The notes under the pieces: generated by a model
Database searches by the model: none
What the model was told of the DNA's origin: nothing
What the model saw: only the letters and a program-made list of their open reading frames with translations
Part shown: positions 61,356 to 64,000 of the stretch, in pieces
How positions within the stretch are numbered: the stretch's first letter is position 1
Layout: every line of letters begins with the position of its first letter
Made by a program: the position numbers and the translations under genes
Assembly: GCA_009746045.1 (NCBI GenBank)
Contig: RPFO01000027.1
Coordinates: 1,574,696-1,638,695 of the forward strand
Direction: 5' to 3'
Origin: Mesostigma viride
Taxonomy: Eukaryota > Streptophyta > Mesostigmatophyceae > Mesostigmatales > Mesostigmataceae
Length of the DNA: 64,000 nucleotides

Positions 61356-62480
61356 CAGTGAATTAAACAGGAGGAACCCTTAACTTTATTAAAAATATCG
61401 TCTATTCTAGGCAAGGGGTATTTAGATTTTACAGTAATGTCATTCAATTTACGATAATCAGTAACCAAGCGGAACTTGCCATTTGGCTTAGGAACTAGCA
61501 AAACACCAGCGGAATATGGGGAATTGCTGGGTTCTATTAAACCTGCCTCTAAAAGGTCTACGAGAATCTGCTTTAATTCTTTAAGCTCTGTAGGGCCCAT
61601 TCTATACATAGGGGAGTGCGTAGGAACAGCACCATCTTTAATCACAACACGATGCAAAACAGGACGCGGAGGAGGGTATGAGGGGGTCTTTTCTTCAAAG
61701 ACCTTAGAGGAATCAATAACAGCCATGTAGCGGGCTAACTCCGTTTTGTCAAACCCTACTCCTATTGCATTGGGTTTATCAGGATCTATTCCCACATTAT
61801 TAATAGGTATTTCTTGTATTTCCAATTGGAGGAACATACATAATAAATATCCATTTTCCTTTAGTTCTGCTCGTAATTGATCTTTAGTCATTATGACATC
61901 AGATATACTACGCCTAGGAGGAGGCTGAGGAGGAGGCGGAGGAGTAATATCCACCAAGGAAAGATTTTCTACCTTATAGTGTCGTTCAGGCACCCAATAA
62001 GAATTGTCAGGGAACCAGATAACCATAGTGTCATAATTAATAGTGATTTTGTGGTCTTGATGCCAATCTAAGCCCAACAATATATCCGCAGTCGTTATAG
62101 GACCTATGGTCGCCACCAATTTAATCTGGCGACCCTGAATGAGGAGTGGTAAGGATACAGTCCCAGGAGAGTGACTGGTGCGACCATCAGCATAGTGTAC
62201 AGTCACTGGAGAGGCATGAGGGGTAGATACTAATCCTAGTCTCCTAACAAGGGCCTCACTTACAAAGGAGCTGGCAGCCCCACTATCTACGAGGACAGAA
62301 ACATTGAGGATATCATGAGGACGCAGAAAAGGGTCTACCACGGTAGTAGGAACGGTAAGGCCACCATTTAGAAACATCAAAGGACGCACACGCAGGGGTG
62401 CAGAGGATGCAGCATCCACAGTAGTGACAAAAACAGGTAAACAAAATTTTTCAGGGCTTGGGGTACTAGCTGAGGACCTG
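61349..62480 (-). pseudogene. Gypsy element B pol 5' part: protease and RT start
   Basis: Retropepsin: SVLVDSGAASSFVSEALVR, then ADILLGLDWHQD. RT fingers: EAGLIEPSNSPYSAGVLLV, PKPNGKFRLVTDYRKLN and KYPLPRIDDIF. The frame has no ATG near its start and overlaps the gag end in the +1 frame, so it is probably made by +1 shift or another recoding at the gag end. A 4-nt insertion after SSCL ends the frame early. Confidence 0.86.
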
Positions 62481-62486
62481 ACCAGG

Positions 62487-64000
62487 CTACCCCCTGCTGA
62501 CAGGTCTACTGTTTTCCCTCCCCCCTACATCATCCAAGGGAACGAACCCTGGAGGAAACCCGGGTGAGAAGGCCATTGCTGGAGAATCACGCGGGTATTG
62601 AGAGGGGACGGCATCCTGATCAGAATGGGGATTCACTAAGGAGCCTGTCTGTACAGCATTTAACCGAGAGGGTTGAGGAGCAGAAGAGGAACGACCAGAG
62701 GGTGGGCGAAGGGGAGAGGCCCGCTGAGGAGTACGCGGAGGGCGGGCATTGGGATGAGGGGGGGCTCCAGAAAGAAACTTGGGGCACTCCCTCTTAAGAT
62801 GGCCCACCTCATGACAGTGATAACACGTGATGTGAGACACATCCAATGCAGATACATCTGTAACACAAATATCTAATTCTTCTACATATGCCTCTTCTTC
62901 TTCAGGGGTGAGGACAAGGTTATGGACCCTAGTACGGACAGGAGCAGGAGCATACATAAAATCAGCAACACGGAGGAGATGGGTACGAACCGCAGCCAGA
63001 GGAAGGTCGCGAAAACGATAAGCAGAAAACTGTTTCTTAACTTCACGCAAGAGGTTTTTATTAAGACCTTGCAAGAAGCGAGCACGGACTTCCGCACCCG
63101 AGAGGTCTCGAATGCGTACCATCTGGGCATCAAATTCGCGTTGATATTCCCTATAAGTTTTATTGCCTTGCTCAAGGGATCCAAAGCTAAGGCGTTCTTG
63201 CCAATCAGCGTCTGGAGGCACTACATGATTTTCCAATCTCCTAAACAATTCTGCTACTGAGTTAGGGTATGCATGTGACGCGAGGGACTCACATTGAATA
63301 AGGGTGACAAGGGCAGGGGCCACACACGTGGTAAGGTAATGAGGGACAAGAACAACATCAGGGAGTTTCCACCTATAATACTGTTCCCAAGAGGCCGTCT
63401 GCTGAGTGAGGAGCATAAGAAAGGTGAAAAACTGCTGAGGAGTGGAACTGGTATCTAACTTAGGCACACTAGTAAAGGTGGGAAGGGGAGGGGGCTTAGA
63501 TGCACGAGAAGGATCAGTTTTATCCATCGGCCCACTCTTTTCCACAGGCACATACTCAGGCAGTAACCAATTATGAGGAGCAGGATAGGTCTTAGGAAGA
63601 GGACGTGAGGGCGCCACAGAGTCAGGTTGGTGACCCGAGGTGTGAGGAACAGTATAGGCTTCTCTCATTGTGGAATAGGAAAAATGATCATAGTTTTTAT
63701 CATGGAGAGGCATGGTGCTAAAATCCTGATTAATCTCTAATTCTGCTACACGCGACGGGAATTGGGCTGCTTCATAGGCCGTATCAGGGTATGCCCAGGA
63801 AGCAGGAGGATGTGTAGGAATGGCAGTAGGATACCCAGTAGGGCCCACAGGAGCGAGACTACGTACACCACGAGGGGCTGACACCTGAGGAGCCTGAGAG
63901 GGTACAGACACAGAGGGATTCCCAGCATTACCAGGAGGAATAGCAGAGGATGGGGCAGTAGCCCTAGTACGCGCCTCAAACGTAGGAGGAGGAATAATAG
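62487..64000 (-). CDS. Gypsy element B gag, 5' end outside window
   Basis: The frame is open from the right edge of the window to the stop at 62487. It is Pro-rich at the N-terminus, with a capsid-like helical region containing WQERLSFGSLEQGNKTYRE and a zinc knuckle HITCYHCHEVGHLKRECPK (C-x2-C-x4-H-x4-C). The C-terminal tail is Pro/Arg/Ser-rich. It parallels element A gag (ERLAFGAFRQGNKPYRE), so the two families are related. The start codon and 5' LTR are not visible. Confidence 0.88.
   Translation of the reverse strand, partial: IIPPPTFEARTRATAPSSAIPPGNAGNPSVSVPSQAPQVSAPRGVRSLAPVGPTGYPTAIPTHPPASWAYPDTAYEAAQFPSRVAELEINQDFSTMPLHDKNYDHFSYSTMREAYTVPHTSGHQPDSVAPSRPLPKTYPAPHNWLLPEYVPVEKSGPMDKTDPSRASKPPPLPTFTSVPKLDTSSTPQQFFTFLMLLTQQTASWEQYYRWKLPDVVLVPHYLTTCVAPALVTLIQCESLASHAYPNSVAELFRRLENHVVPPDADWQERLSFGSLEQGNKTYREYQREFDAQMVRIRDLSGAEVRARFLQGLNKNLLREVKKQFSAYRFRDLPLAAVRTHLLRVADFMYAPAPVRTRVHNLVLTPEEEEAYVEELDICVTDVSALDVSHITCYHCHEVGHLKRECPKFLSGAPPHPNARPPRTPQRASPLRPPSGRSSSAPQPSRLNAVQTGSLVNPHSDQDAVPSQYPRDSPAMAFSPGFPPGFVPLDDVGGRENSRPVSRG

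Overview
This is nuclear DNA from a repeat-rich eukaryote. It carries a spliced gene with GT-AG introns of 0.5 to 18 kb, Ty1/copia-like and Ty3/gypsy chromodomain retrotransposons, hAT-type DNA transposons with 8-bp target duplications, a LINE fragment and many micro- and minisatellites. A green alga or related protist would fit. The lineage is an inference and no species can be named from the sequence.

The backbone is one host gene on the + strand: a SelO (selenoprotein O / YdiU / UPF0061) pseudokinase AMPylase. Thirteen exons run from 1580 to 51675. All have GT-AG borders, and phase is kept across every junction, giving about 565 codons spread over 50 kb. The N-terminal exons must lie left of the window. 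Exons sit at 1580-1679, 4143-4243, 4747-4855, 10203-10307, 11281-11334, 12870-12958, 16287-16481, 16947-17067, 35349-35681, 37140-37250, 37951-38096, 38845-38911 and 51508-51675. Nearly everything else up to 51.5 kb is intron.

Intron content from left to right: CA microsatellites and a P-Q-P-Q duplication block (1-4.1 kb); a hAT element inserted in a 54-bp minisatellite of about 66 units (4.9-9.6 kb); short minisatellites and pentanucleotide arrays (11.5-14.7 kb); a second hAT copy (14.8-16.1 kb). An 18.3-kb intron then holds retroelement remnants, a nested palindrome, a fold-back-like structure with 3.7-kb inverted arms around a copia-like pol (22.9-33.7 kb), and about 170 GGGT units (34.2-34.9 kb). 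The last, 12.6-kb intron holds an inverted-repeat element, a telomere-motif minisatellite, a third hAT-like element and a gypsy element on the - strand (45.1-51.0 kb). After the SelO stop come duplicated segments, CACGTG palindromes, a LINE fragment and a second gypsy family on the - strand (about 55.5 kb to the window end) with gag, pol and a third ORF.

The most unusual signal is that many SelO exon borders are accompanied by decayed copies of themselves. Short segments spanning the exon edge and its splice site recur 1 to 5 times in the neighbouring intron, often 85-150 nt apart, with the GT or AG still visible (exons 1, 4, 6, 8, 9, 10, 11, 12 and the acceptor of exon 13). The introns look as if they grew by repeated duplication of exon-intron junctions. 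A second candidate novelty is a third ORF downstream of pol whose C-terminal domain is shared by both gypsy families.
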